64,000 bases of DNA from Sphingobacterium sp. ML3W (GCF_000747525.1 NZ_CP009278.1:372001-436000); one strand, 5' to 3'; counted from the first letter of the stretch, positions 44,390-53,647 are shown. Notes: generated from the sequence alone by a model not told the origin. Translations and numbers: made by a program.

Positions 44390-44767
44390 ATAGTCAAGTT
44401 TAAACTTTCTGTAAAAAAGTTTCCACTTAATAAGCGCTTCGTCTCTCGTTTGGTCTTCTCGTTTTTTGAAAAAGGGGAGACAATTGAAAGGGGTCTTTGA
44501 AGTATAAATTAGGTGCTAAAGGCAACGATAGGGTTGAGGATAGTGGAATACTTAAAGCAATACACGAATGGGGTGTATTTTCTTTAGGGATAAGCTGTCA
44601 TCATTTTATTTTTCTTTTAGCCGCTTTTACATTCCGATGCTATTTAATGAACAAGAATCGAGGCGTTTTTAAATAATAGGATCATTTATAGATGATAACA
44701 TATCCGGATAAAGCACATCGTTTTGTGTTAGCGATGGATATTAGTAGAATAAAAAATAAAATAAGAT

Positions 44768-45862
44768 ATGAAAAGAGTAACCATAGATATCAATCAGTTG
44801 GGATTAGTTGTTAAAAACAATCGGTATACCCGTGTATTGCCTGCTGGAAAATACTGGCTAGGTTTTGGTGAAAAACTAACATTATATGATTTGTCGAAGC
44901 CTTTTCCAGTTAGCTTAGATGTCGATGTATTGATGCAGCTTGCAGGTTTTTCGGAGCATGTGGAATTGGTGGAGGTTACCGATAATGAGATCTGTCTGGT
45001 TTTTGTTAACAATAACTATAAGCAGGTACTAGCTGCTGGCAGACATGTCTTCTGGAAGGGTTTATTAACCTATTATTTCCAGAAGGAGGATATCACGGAG
45101 ATAGAAATTGGATCAACTGTACACAAGCAGTTATTAGAGAAGCAGACGCTAGCTTACTATGTACGACAGTTTAAGTTAGAGCCATCGGAGAAGGGTTTAC
45201 TATTTCTTGATGGAGCTTTTTCAAAGCTATTGGATGCAGGTACATATTACTGGTGGAAAAATGCGACATCCATCAGTATTTCAAAAGTGGATACACGATT
45301 GACAACAATGGATATTGCTGGTCAAGAGATCTTGACTAAAGATAAGGCGCAGATTCGGATTAATTTTTCGATACAGTACCATGTTGTGGATGTACTGAAA
45401 GCATTGCTTGAAAATAAAGACTTTGAGAAGCAGTTGTACATGCTGATGCAATTGGCCCTACGTTCTTACATAGGTCGAATGACTTTGGATGAGTTGATGG
45501 ACAATAAGTCGGCTATCAATGCACATGTGCTAGAGGAGACTGCCTCGCAGGTTGAACTACTTGGGGTAAAGGTATTCCATGCCGGTGTTAAAGACATCAT
45601 CTTGCCAGGAGATATCCGAGAGATAATGAATCAGGTACTGGTCGCGGAGAAAAAAGCTCAGGCCAATATCATCACGCGGCGTGAAGAAACTGCTTCTACA
45701 AGAAGCTTGTTGAATACAGCTAAATTGATGGAAGATAATGCGATGTTGTTTAAATTGAAAGAGATGGAATATGTGGAGAAGATTGCTGAAAAAATAAACA
45801 ATATATCGGTTTCCGGTAATGGTCAGATTGTGGATCAGCTGAAGCAGCTGTTCGTGAAATAA
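44768..45862 (+). CDS. SPFH/Band-7 slipin-like protein associated with RtcB
   Basis: 364 residues. The SPFH core and C-terminal slipin signature are at about 170-330 (VDTRLTTMDIAGQEILTKD; VKDIILPGDIREIMNQV; RREETASTRSLLNTAKLM). Ahead of it the short beta motif G-L-V-x7-y-x3-L-x-A-G-x3-W occurs three times (residues about 12-31, 76-96, 143-163), where slipins have one. No membrane hairpin is seen at the N-terminus, so it is likely a soluble or peripheral oligomeric scaffold. SPFH proteins next to RtcB have been proposed as scaffolds in RNA repair with a tRNA-like RNA partner. 145 bp before rtcB. Confidence 0.88.
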   Translation: MKRVTIDINQLGLVVKNNRYTRVLPAGKYWLGFGEKLTLYDLSKPFPVSLDVDVLMQLAGFSEHVELVEVTDNEICLVFVNNNYKQVLAAGRHVFWKGLLTYYFQKEDITEIEIGSTVHKQLLEKQTLAYYVRQFKLEPSEKGLLFLDGAFSKLLDAGTYYWWKNATSISISKVDTRLTTMDIAGQEILTKDKAQIRINFSIQYHVVDVLKALLENKDFEKQLYMLMQLALRSYIGRMTLDELMDNKSAINAHVLEETASQVELLGVKVFHAGVKDIILPGDIREIMNQVLVAEKKAQANIITRREETASTRSLLNTAKLMEDNAMLFKLKEMEYVEKIAEKINNISVSGNGQIVDQLKQLFVK

Positions 45863-46007
45863 TACAGTTACTGCTTTTTTTTAGACTAAAGCGGTAGATA
45901 TAAATAAAGAGGTGCTGTTCCTTGTTTAGGGAAAAAGAATAACCAATGTGAAAGATTGACCGGTCTGTAAACGATGGTTTAAACATATGCATTTGAGTAC
46001 GATCACG

Positions 46008-47429
46008 ATGGAAAATAAACGAATAAATGGCAATGATTTAATTGCTTTGGGATATGAAGAGAATTTTGCTTTAGGTGAAGCATTGAAAATTAATAAAAAG
46101 AGATTGGGGTTTACCCGAGAAGAGATGTTGTTGAAATTTGCGGAAGTATTGGCTGCTCCGGATAGCTATTTGGAGGATGAAATATTCAAACCGCTGGCGC
46201 AAGTACTTTTAAATGTTGATGAAGTGGCTAAAGCTACGATTTCTTTAAAGGCGGGGAAACAAGACTACAGCATTTACGGTGAGTCACAGATTGAAGAGGG
46301 TGCATTGCGCCAAATGGATCTAGCGATGAAACTTCCTGTTGCAGTTGCGGGAGCATTAATGCCCGATGCACATCAAGGATATGGTTTGCCGATTGGTGGG
46401 GTATTGGCGACTCATCATGCAGTCATTCCTTATGGCGTGGGTGTTGATATCGGTTGTCGAATGGCGTTGTCCATTTTTGATGTACCTGAGGAGCACCTGT
46501 ATCTGCATCACGATTTTTATAAGAAAGTGATTATGGATAATACCAAATTTGGTGCTGGATATGGTTACTTGAAACATGAACGTGTTGACCACGCTGTCTT
46601 AGCTAATAAGACTTTTGAAGCGAATGATTTTATTCGTCAATTAAAGGATAAGGCTTGGACACAATTAGGTTCTTCTGGCGGGGGAAATCACTTCGTTGAA
46701 TTCGGGGTCATGGAGTTTAACGAGGCAGATGCGGCCCTTGGTATTGAGAAAGGACGATATGTGGCTTTATTGACGCATTCGGGATCTAGAGGATTGGGAG
46801 CAACTATTGCCGATCATTATACTAAATTGGCTAAAAAGATTTGTTCTTTACCTTATGAGGCTCAAAATTTGGCTTATATGAGTTTAGATACAGCGGAAGG
46901 ACAAGAGTATTGGTTAGCAATGAATCTTGCTGGTGATTATGCTTCGGCCTGTCATGAGGTCATACATGAGAAAATCAGTAGGGCTTTAGGAGCAGAGCGA
47001 TTGGCGATGGTTGAAAATCATCATAATTTTGCATGGAAAGAATTATGGAAAGGAGAGGAGGTGATCGTGCATCGGAAAGGAGCAACTCCGGCAGCGATAG
47101 GGGTGCTGGGGATTATTCCTGGATCGATGGCTACTCCAGGTTTCTTAGTGCGAGGAAAAGGAAAAGAGGAGGCAATTCATTCGGCTTCTCATGGTGCTGG
47201 TCGCTTGATGAGTCGTACGAAAGCTATAAAAACCATAGCGCGTAAAGATTTGAAATCCATGTTGTCGGATAATGGTATAACGTTAATCGGGGCTGGTCTG
47301 GATGAGGCACCAATGGCTTATAAAAACATTCACGAGGTGATGGCTGCACAAGAAGATCTGGTGGATATTATCGCGAGTTTCTCTCCTAAGATTGTGCGGA
47401 TGGCTGATGATGGAAGTCGGGAAGATTAA
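46008..47429 (+). CDS. rtcB: RNA-splicing ligase RtcB
   Basis: 473 residues from ATG 46008 (MENKRINGNDLIALGY); the upstream ATG at 45987 adds seven unlikely residues. Likely Mn ligands: C150 in GVDIGCRMA, H228 in SSGGGNHFVEFG, H257 in LLTHSGSRGLG, H339 in ENHHNFAW; the guanylated His is H395 in SASHGAGR. It joins RNA 2',3'-cyclic phosphate or 3'-phosphate to 5'-OH ends using GTP. Such ends arise from anticodon nucleases and other metal-independent RNases. No RtcA, kinase, phosphatase or archease is nearby. Ends in a strong terminator. Confidence 0.95.
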   Translation: MENKRINGNDLIALGYEENFALGEALKINKKRLGFTREEMLLKFAEVLAAPDSYLEDEIFKPLAQVLLNVDEVAKATISLKAGKQDYSIYGESQIEEGALRQMDLAMKLPVAVAGALMPDAHQGYGLPIGGVLATHHAVIPYGVGVDIGCRMALSIFDVPEEHLYLHHDFYKKVIMDNTKFGAGYGYLKHERVDHAVLANKTFEANDFIRQLKDKAWTQLGSSGGGNHFVEFGVMEFNEADAALGIEKGRYVALLTHSGSRGLGATIADHYTKLAKKICSLPYEAQNLAYMSLDTAEGQEYWLAMNLAGDYASACHEVIHEKISRALGAERLAMVENHHNFAWKELWKGEEVIVHRKGATPAAIGVLGIIPGSMATPGFLVRGKGKEEAIHSASHGAGRLMSRTKAIKTIARKDLKSMLSDNGITLIGAGLDEAPMAYKNIHEVMAAQEDLVDIIASFSPKIVRMADDGSRED

Positions 47430-47477
47430 CATTAAAACAAGAGACCGGTTTATTAACCGGCCTCTTGTTTTAATGTT
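47428..47477. terminator. Bidirectional terminator overlapping two stop codons
   Basis: A 23-bp stem with a single A.C mismatch (47428-47450, 47455-47477) and a TATT loop. It overlaps the last two bases of the rtcB stop and the stop codon of the convergent M1 peptidase gene. Confidence 0.85.
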
Positions 47478-49347
47478 ATTTCTTTTCCCAGGTATTGTCG
47501 CTGGATTCGATATCTGCTAAGCGTAGTGATGGATCTATAATCACTTTTGCTGGTTTTTTTTCTAAATTGATCTGATACAATGGTTGTGTCCAGTTCCAGT
47601 CTTCTAGTGTGGTTCTTTTAATACCTTCGTATATCTTGAAGTTTTCTACAGGTTTTTCGCCTCTCATTTCACGTAAAGGGATATAGAAAAGTTCTTTTGT
47701 TCCGTCTTCATAGGTTACTAACAAATCGATAGGCATTGCGAAATCTGATTTGTTCTGTAACGTAATTTCTTTATCGGAAACTGTTTTGATCGCGTAATCA
47801 ATCTTACGTGTTGTATTGATAAACAGGTTGAAGTACCATTTTAGATTGATGCCTGCTATATTTTCCGCAATTCTTTTGAAGTCATTTGGCGTTGGATGTT
47901 TAAATTTCCATTGTTTATAGAATTCTAAGAATGTTTTATCCAAATTGTCTTTTCCAATAATGTAGCCTAATTGTACTGCTAGCACCTGTCCTTTATTATA
48001 CGCTTCATTGCTGTAGGCATAATTGGTATTGTAGTAATCTGCAAGCAGGCTGGCAGGTTCTTCTTTTCCTGATAAGGCAAGTTTGTAGTATGCACGATAT
48101 GCATCGATCGAAGGGTTGGCTTCAATGGCGCCACGTTTTTCAAATAGATTTTGCATCGCAAGCTCTTCTACATAAGACGTGAAACCTTCGTCAAACCATT
48201 CGTCTACGGTCTCATTGATTCCGAATAACTGTTGGTACCAAGAGTGAGCAGCTTCGTGGAAAATGACACCGACTAGGCTTTTTAAATTACGACCACCTGT
48301 TACCAATGTTGCGGTTCCATATTCCATGCCGCCATCTCCGCCTTGGATAATGGTATAATTTGGCCACGGGTATGCTCCAAATGTGTTTGAATTAAAATCG
48401 AAAAATTCGGTCGCTAACCCCAAGGCTGTTTTCCAATTTGTTTTGACAGAATCGCTTTCTGGAATATACACAATATATACATGCACACCTTGGTTGCTCT
48501 TTGCGGAGTCAACAACAAATTTTGGATCTGCAGCCCAAACAAAGTCATGGATGTTTTTAGCAACATAGTGCCACTGGACTTTATTTTCTTTTGCTTTGAT
48601 CCTTGGTTTTCCAACATAGCCTTTTACTTCTGTAGGGTTTTGTAAAACACCGGATGCTCCTAGAATATAATTTTTGTTGATATTGATGGTGATATCAAAG
48701 TTACCAAAAGGGGCGATAAATTCGCGACCTATATATTCATCTAAGTGCCATCCAAATTCATCAAAATGTGCCATTTTAGGATACCATTGCGCCATGGATA
48801 GGGCTACTCCTTCTTTAGAATTACGTCCCGACCTTCTGATCTGTTCAGGGACTTGGGCTTCCCAGTTCATATCAAATGTTGCGGTTTCGCCGTCTTCAAT
48901 AGCATTGGGTAATGTTACTTCCAAAAGTGTACCATCAACTTTGAAGCTGGTATTGTTACCATTCATTGTTAATGATTTTATTTTTTGATAACCAATTTGT
49001 TTTGCTGTTAATGTTGCAATACGGCTCTGGTATTTTGGTTTATCTTTTGTCCCAAGATTGGTGGTCATTCTTTTATCTGGATCTGCGATATTGGCAAGCC
49101 TATTGTCCATCATCGATCCGGGTTGAAAGGCATTGAAATATAGGTGTAAATACACTTTTTTGAGTGATTGTCCTGAATTATTGCTGTATTTCAACTGCAT
49201 GTTTCCGTTATATTGATATGTTTTTTCGTTCACATCAATATTCATTTTATAATCTACGGTCTGTTGCCAATAGCCTTTTCGTTGTGCTGTTGCTGTCTGG
49301 ATGACGAACAGTCCTAAGATTAACGTGTAGAGGTATTTCAAATTCAT
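47476..49347 (-). CDS. Secreted M1-family metallopeptidase
   Basis: 623 residues. Signal peptide (MNLKYLYTLILGLFVIQTATA, then Q). The N-terminal beta domain is followed by GGMEYGTATLVTGG (substrate-amine motif of GxMEN type) and the zinc motif HEAAHSWYQQLFG with the third ligand in WFDEGFTSYVEE. It would remove N-terminal residues from peptides in the periplasm or outside. It lacks the long C-terminal HEAT domain of classical aminopeptidase N, so it is a short M1 form. Confidence 0.9.
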   Translation of the reverse strand: MNLKYLYTLILGLFVIQTATAQRKGYWQQTVDYKMNIDVNEKTYQYNGNMQLKYSNNSGQSLKKVYLHLYFNAFQPGSMMDNRLANIADPDKRMTTNLGTKDKPKYQSRIATLTAKQIGYQKIKSLTMNGNNTSFKVDGTLLEVTLPNAIEDGETATFDMNWEAQVPEQIRRSGRNSKEGVALSMAQWYPKMAHFDEFGWHLDEYIGREFIAPFGNFDITININKNYILGASGVLQNPTEVKGYVGKPRIKAKENKVQWHYVAKNIHDFVWAADPKFVVDSAKSNQGVHVYIVYIPESDSVKTNWKTALGLATEFFDFNSNTFGAYPWPNYTIIQGGDGGMEYGTATLVTGGRNLKSLVGVIFHEAAHSWYQQLFGINETVDEWFDEGFTSYVEELAMQNLFEKRGAIEANPSIDAYRAYYKLALSGKEEPASLLADYYNTNYAYSNEAYNKGQVLAVQLGYIIGKDNLDKTFLEFYKQWKFKHPTPNDFKRIAENIAGINLKWYFNLFINTTRKIDYAIKTVSDKEITLQNKSDFAMPIDLLVTYEDGTKELFYIPLREMRGEKPVENFKIYEGIKRTTLEDWNWTQPLYQINLEKKPAKVIIDPSLRLADIESSDNTWEKK

Positions 49348-49525
49348 GCTCCAAACTTACAAAAATGATTAGGAATATGTGGAACTGAAGGGAGTCCTGT
49401 TTTGTAATATTTGTTTGATAAAGAAGGGTTTTTTCTACTTTCGGGATGGTATCGAGATCAATTAGAGACAAAAAAACCTCCAGATCTGTTCTACTCCCTG
49501 GAGGTATCTAAGAATTTTATTATTG

Positions 49526-50923
49526 CTATTTTACGGTTTTACCTTTGTGGTCTTTCCAATTTTTCATGGAGCCGCTATAATTTTTAATCTTTTTTATCCC
49601 AGCTCGGTATAACAGCGATGTCGCTATTGTAGCACGATCTCCTGATTGACAGTATAAATAAAGTTCTTTATTTGGATCGATTTTATGTAGGTTTTCTGTT
49701 AATGTACCCACAAATAGATGTGTGGCATTTGGAATGTGCCCAGCTTTATATTCGCTATCATTGCGAACGTCTAAAATTTGTGCGTTTGGGTTATCTAAAG
49801 CGTTATTCATTTCTTCGAAATGAATAATTTCCTGTTTATCCAAAGGTATACCAAGTGTTGTTAATGAATCAGGTGTTATAAAACCAATTGCTTGATCAAG
49901 ACCTATGCGCATCAGTTTTCGTGTCACCTCTTCTAATTGTTCTTTTGCAACAATGAGTATAAATGGTTGGTTATAATCTAATACCCAGCCAGCCCAATTG
50001 CTGAATGCTTTGTTATTTTGAATGTTAATGCTGTTTGGGATAAATCCTTTTGCAAAATCTAATTTATGGCGGGTATCTACTAATGCGACATGAGCGTTGT
50101 AATGTGCTCTAAATTCGTTCGCTTCTAATTCTTTGTATTGAGGTACTGCTGTTAATAATGGACGATTGATTTTGTTGAGTTTTTTCATCATCGCAAAATA
50201 CTTTGGTGGTTCTGGTTGACCGTTTAATAGCTCTTCAACAAACCCTTCTTCATTATTGCCATACTGTAGTGCCCAGTTTCTTATTTTTTCATATCCAACT
50301 GTTGTACTTGGGACTGCGCCTAAAGCTTTTCCACATGCAGACCCTGCTCCATGAGCTGGCCATACTTGGACGTACTCGGGTAGGTTAGCAAATATTTTCA
50401 AAGACTCAAACATTTGATGTGCTCCAATTTCTTTTGTGCCAATTAGACCTGCCGCATTTTCTAATAGATCTGGACGGCCTACATCACCAACAAAGACAAA
50501 GTCGCCCGTGAATAACATGACGGGTTCGTTCGTTGCTGGAGTATCGGTTAATAGGAAGCTGATACTCTCGGGTGTATGGCCAGGCGTATGTAGGACCTTG
50601 AAAATAAGATTACCCAGTTTTATTTCATCCTGATGTTTTAAGCCGATATGATCAACAGCATATTGCCAATCTGGTCCTCCTTCCTCAGAAAGATAAAGTT
50701 TAGCCCCTGTTAATGCGGCTAATTCTAATGATCCTGAAAGATAATCGGCATGAATATGGGTTTCAGCGATATGGGTTATTTTTAAGTTGTTTTTTTCTGC
50801 AAGTGCTATATATGTGTCTACATCTCTTTTAGGATCGATCACGATTGCTACTCCTTTGGCTTGACAGCCGATGAGGTAACTTGCATGTGCTAATGATGAT
50901 TCGAAAATGTGTTGAAAAAACAT
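49526..50923 (-). CDS. MBL-fold hydrolase with two rhodanese domains
   Basis: 465 residues. Metallo-beta-lactamase domain (1-250) with ETHIHADYLSG (H56, H58, D60), LHTPGHTPES, FTGDFVFVGDVGR and WPAHGAG, of persulfide dioxygenase type. Rhodanese-like domain 1 (about 265-355) has no Cys in its active loop; domain 2 (about 365-460) has it in LYCQSGDRATIA. Proteins of this type oxidise or transfer persulfide sulfur. It lies next to a sulfur transporter remnant and a split YeeE/YedE pair, which supports a role in sulfide or thiosulfate handling. Confidence 0.88.
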   Translation of the reverse strand: MFFQHIFESSLAHASYLIGCQAKGVAIVIDPKRDVDTYIALAEKNNLKITHIAETHIHADYLSGSLELAALTGAKLYLSEEGGPDWQYAVDHIGLKHQDEIKLGNLIFKVLHTPGHTPESISFLLTDTPATNEPVMLFTGDFVFVGDVGRPDLLENAAGLIGTKEIGAHQMFESLKIFANLPEYVQVWPAHGAGSACGKALGAVPSTTVGYEKIRNWALQYGNNEEGFVEELLNGQPEPPKYFAMMKKLNKINRPLLTAVPQYKELEANEFRAHYNAHVALVDTRHKLDFAKGFIPNSINIQNNKAFSNWAGWVLDYNQPFILIVAKEQLEEVTRKLMRIGLDQAIGFITPDSLTTLGIPLDKQEIIHFEEMNNALDNPNAQILDVRNDSEYKAGHIPNATHLFVGTLTENLHKIDPNKELYLYCQSGDRATIATSLLYRAGIKKIKNYSGSMKNWKDHKGKTVK

Positions 50924-50933
50924 AATTATTTCT

Positions 50934-51469
50934 TTATAAATTTATAAACTGACTGATTTCGGTACCTGCTATGGCAATACCTATTGCACCAAGAAAGTAT
51001 CCGAATGCTATTTTTAATTTTTCGGGTTTTAACTTTGTTTTCAATTGGAATCCAATCATCAATCCCATCAGTGTGATTCCTGTAAAGATAATTAATATTG
51101 TCCAATTGATATGATCCAGATGTTGGAAATTGCTTAATAGGCCGAAGGAGGTATTGATAGCAATGATAAATAAGGAGGCTGCTGTTGCTTGTTTAATGGT
51201 AATCCTCAACAATAGTACTAAAGATGGCACGATGATAAAACCTCCGCCAGCACCAACTAATCCGGTTAATATTCCTGTGATAAATCCAAGAACAATCAAA
51301 ATGATTGTGCTATAGGAAGGACTTTCAACATTATTATTATCATTTCTTTTTTTGATCATCGCAATGCTGAAGCAATAATGATCAATGAAAAGAGACTCAT
51401 GATAATCTGATCTTTATGTATTGATACTTGGTCTATGAAGAAGCGGTCGGGTATACTCGGTAGGATATA
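50934..51469 (-). pseudogene. Decayed TauE/SafE-family sulfite exporter
   Basis: An open frame of 141 residues (50934-51359) holds the C-terminal half of a TauE/SafE permease, with GFITGILTGLVGAGGGFIIVP and four hydrophobic segments. Reading upstream on the minus strand in another frame, 51356-51469 encodes YILPSIPDRFF...DQIIMSLFSLIII...SALR, which is the normal continuation ahead of MIKKR; a single base is missing at about 51357, giving a TGA that overlaps the ATG. A TAG at 51470-51472 ends the readable part, and no N-terminal half (about 110 residues) exists before the crp-like gene. It is a truncated, frameshifted remnant, though the half-size product could still be made. Confidence 0.75.
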
Positions 51470-51510
51470 CTATATGTTACCTTCGATTTTTTATTTTAAG
51501 TCTCCATTGA

Positions 51511-52134
51511 CTAGAGTAGACGGATATTATTTCTTTGTAATAGGATCTTCCCTTGATTTTCTAAAGATTTTAAGATGCGAGATACCACTACACGAGATGT
51601 ATTAAGGTCAGTGGCAATGATCTGATGGGTGACATCAATGCTTTGCGATTGACTTATTGTTGCTTTTTCCTTCAAGTAATTCATGATGCGTACATCCATC
51701 TGTGAGAAAGCGATATTATCAACTGTTGTTAGCATTTCATTAAGTCGATTGGAATAGCTTTCTAAAATAAAGTTACGCCAAGATTTATACTTTCCCATCC
51801 AACCGTCTAGGTATTGGTTTGGGATCATAGCTACGGTAGTATCGACATCTGCAATCGCTCTTATTTCACTTTTTTTTGCACCGACGCAACAGGCAATGGA
51901 CATGGCGCAAGTATCTCCTTTTTCTAAAAAGTATAATAACAATTCACCTTCATTTTTATCTTCGCGAATAATCTTGATTACGCCATCTAAAAGTAGGGGC
52001 ATAAACTTAATATATTGACCAATGTCTATGATGACTTCGCCTGCCATGAATTTTTTGATGACTGCGACTTGTTCCATCTCAGTAACCAATTCTTTTTCGA
52101 AAATCCCAAAAAATTCTTGCTGAATTGTTATCAT
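51511..52134 (-). CDS. Crp/Fnr-family transcriptional regulator
   Basis: 207 residues. Cyclic-nucleotide-binding-like beta barrel (1-120) and a C-terminal winged HTH (ISQSQSIDVTHQIIATDLNTSRVVVSRILKSLE). Two Cys sit in AMSIACCVGAKKSE, in the region where other sulfur-responsive Crp regulators carry redox-active residues; this is suggestive only. Lies between the sulfur transporter genes, which it probably controls. Confidence 0.85.
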   Translation of the reverse strand: MITIQQEFFGIFEKELVTEMEQVAVIKKFMAGEVIIDIGQYIKFMPLLLDGVIKIIREDKNEGELLLYFLEKGDTCAMSIACCVGAKKSEIRAIADVDTTVAMIPNQYLDGWMGKYKSWRNFILESYSNRLNEMLTTVDNIAFSQMDVRIMNYLKEKATISQSQSIDVTHQIIATDLNTSRVVVSRILKSLENQGKILLQRNNIRLL

Positions 52135-52145
52135 AAATTTTGATT

Positions 52146-52559
52146 TTAATGAGGTAATTTATTTCGTAAAAGGCCATAAATCCATGTTCCTATTAATGCA
52201 AATATAAGTACCACGCCCAAAGTCCAGTATCCTGCACCTAGCAGTGTAAACATGGGGCCAGGGCAGGCACCAGTCAAAGCCCAACCTAATCCGAAGATGG
52301 TACCACCAAGTAGATAACGTGTGATACTTTTATTTTTGTCTACGAATTGTATGGTTTGTCCTTCACTGTCTTTTACATTCTTTCTTTTAATGATCTGTAC
52401 AATAATGATGGCAGTTGTTAATGCGGTACCTATAATTCCATACATATGGAAGGATCTAAACTGAAACATTTCGTAGATGCGATACCATGAAGCGGCCTCT
52501 GACTTATACATGATGATTCCAAAGAATATGCCGATTAATATGAATTTTAATTGTTTCAT
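52146..52559 (-). CDS. YeeE/YedE-family sulfur transporter, C-terminal half (DUF6691-like)
   Basis: 137 residues from the ATG at 52557-52559 (MKQLKFILIGIFFG); the longer frame is not needed. Four membrane helices and the conserved GWALTGACPGPMF, with the Cys that relays thiosulfate in TsuA/YeeE. It pairs with the next upstream gene: 137 plus 184 residues approximate one full YeeE. Confidence 0.85.
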   Translation of the reverse strand: MKQLKFILIGIFFGIIMYKSEAASWYRIYEMFQFRSFHMYGIIGTALTTAIIIVQIIKRKNVKDSEGQTIQFVDKNKSITRYLLGGTIFGLGWALTGACPGPMFTLLGAGYWTLGVVLIFALIGTWIYGLLRNKLPH

Positions 52560-52566
52560 TTTGTAA

Positions 52567-53121
52567 TTAGAAGATAAGTGGAAAAATAAAGTGGACCATA
52601 ATGATTCCGCCGATAAAAAATCCGATAACAGCAATCAATGAAGGTAATTGAAAGTTGCTAAGTCCGGAGATGGCATGTCCTGATGAACATCCACCGGCAT
52701 ATCGTGTACCGAAGCCAATCAATAATCCGCCTATGCTTAAGAGTGAAAATTGGAAAAGTGAACCGTTATACTTGAAGAGACTGTCGGGCATATACCCTTT
52801 CAGGTTATCGATGATCCCTAAAGATTGAAGGTCGGCGATGCTCTTACTATTGATGTCAGGAGGATTTCCGTCGTTTAAATAGAAGTGTGCTATGAAACCA
52901 CCGATTATAGTTCCTAATACTACCAACAGGTTCCAAATTTGAGATTTCCAGTCAAATCTAAAAAAAGCACTTGTTTTACCAGCTCCGGCTATCGAACACA
53001 TCGTTCTCAGATTATTGGACATCCCAAAATCTTTACCTTGCTTAAGTAGTAAATACATAATAAGGGCAATTAGGGGCCCTGAGATATACCAAGGCCATGG
53101 TTTTTGAATAATTTCCAACAT
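52567..53121 (-). CDS. YeeE/YedE-family sulfur transporter, N-terminal half
   Basis: 184 residues from the ATG at 53119-53121 (MLEIIQKPWPWYISG). Membrane helices with the conserved RYAGGCSSGHAISG holding the transport Cys, and CSIAGAGKTSAFF earlier. 7 bp before the partner half. The split pair is common in Bacteroidota and likely forms one inner-membrane channel for thiosulfate or related sulfur species. Confidence 0.87.
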   Translation of the reverse strand: MLEIIQKPWPWYISGPLIALIMYLLLKQGKDFGMSNNLRTMCSIAGAGKTSAFFRFDWKSQIWNLLVVLGTIIGGFIAHFYLNDGNPPDINSKSIADLQSLGIIDNLKGYMPDSLFKYNGSLFQFSLLSIGGLLIGFGTRYAGGCSSGHAISGLSNFQLPSLIAVIGFFIGGIIMVHFIFPLIF

Positions 53122-53212
53122 AATGATTAGTCTAATTTGAATACAAAGTAAAGCAACAAAAAAGAGAAAGATTGTAACTTTAGTTACAATCTTTCTCTTT
53201 TTTAATAGCATG

Positions 53213-53647
53213 TTACATATCGTAATATTCTGTTTTAATGTTTTTTAAGTATTGACAAAAACTTTTTAGGTCATCTTCAGATTCGAATAATTTGTTTCGC
53301 CACGCCCTAATATTAGCACCTGTTTTCAATTTGATAATAATCAGATTGCCGCCGGATCTTCTGAGGTTGCGTACATAATCGATATTGGCCAAGGGTATTG
53401 TTTTACTTGAAATGCTATCTTCCATTGTTAACTCATCGTTGCTTATCGTCCAAGTGGATGTTTTTTTTGAACATTTTACAGCGATGAAGAGTACTAGTGG
53501 TAATGAGAATAGGGATCCCATTATTTTTACAACTTCAGATATGGGAAGTCTTGAAACGATATAGACAAGAGCCAAAACAAATAACATCATGAGCAACATA
53601 TATCTACCGCGGTGTAATGTTGCAATTTTAAAGCTCAATTTTTCCAT
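53213..53647 (-). CDS. Small membrane protein with PH-like domain
   Basis: 144 residues: two hydrophobic segments (about 15-31 and 38-56), then a soluble region starting STWTISNDELTMEDSISSKTIPLANIDYVRNLRRSG, typical of bacterial PH-like (bPH) domains. Function not recognised. Confidence 0.65.
   Translation of the reverse strand: MEKLSFKIATLHRGRYMLLMMLFVLALVYIVSRLPISEVVKIMGSLFSLPLVLFIAVKCSKKTSTWTISNDELTMEDSISSKTIPLANIDYVRNLRRSGGNLIIIKLKTGANIRAWRNKLFESEDDLKSFCQYLKNIKTEYYDM

Larger units (their letters stand above)
43861..44767 (+). other. 907-bp structured non-coding region upstream of SPFH-rtcB
   Basis: No credible protein gene; short minus-strand frames lack any protein-like character. Contents in order: dyad 1 (43912-43930), dyad 2 (44034-44052), the 8-bp palindrome GTGCGCAC (44059-44066), small hairpins (e.g. 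TCAGT/ACTGA before 44231), permuted tRNA-like module 1 (44256-44322), module 2 (44328-44389, ending with a GAAA-capped hairpin), a GTCTC/GAGAC stem (44441-44445, 44477-44481), an AATACAC/GTGTATT hairpin followed by a T-rich run (44559-44584), and the palindrome TATCCGGATA (44701-44710). Confidence 0.75.
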
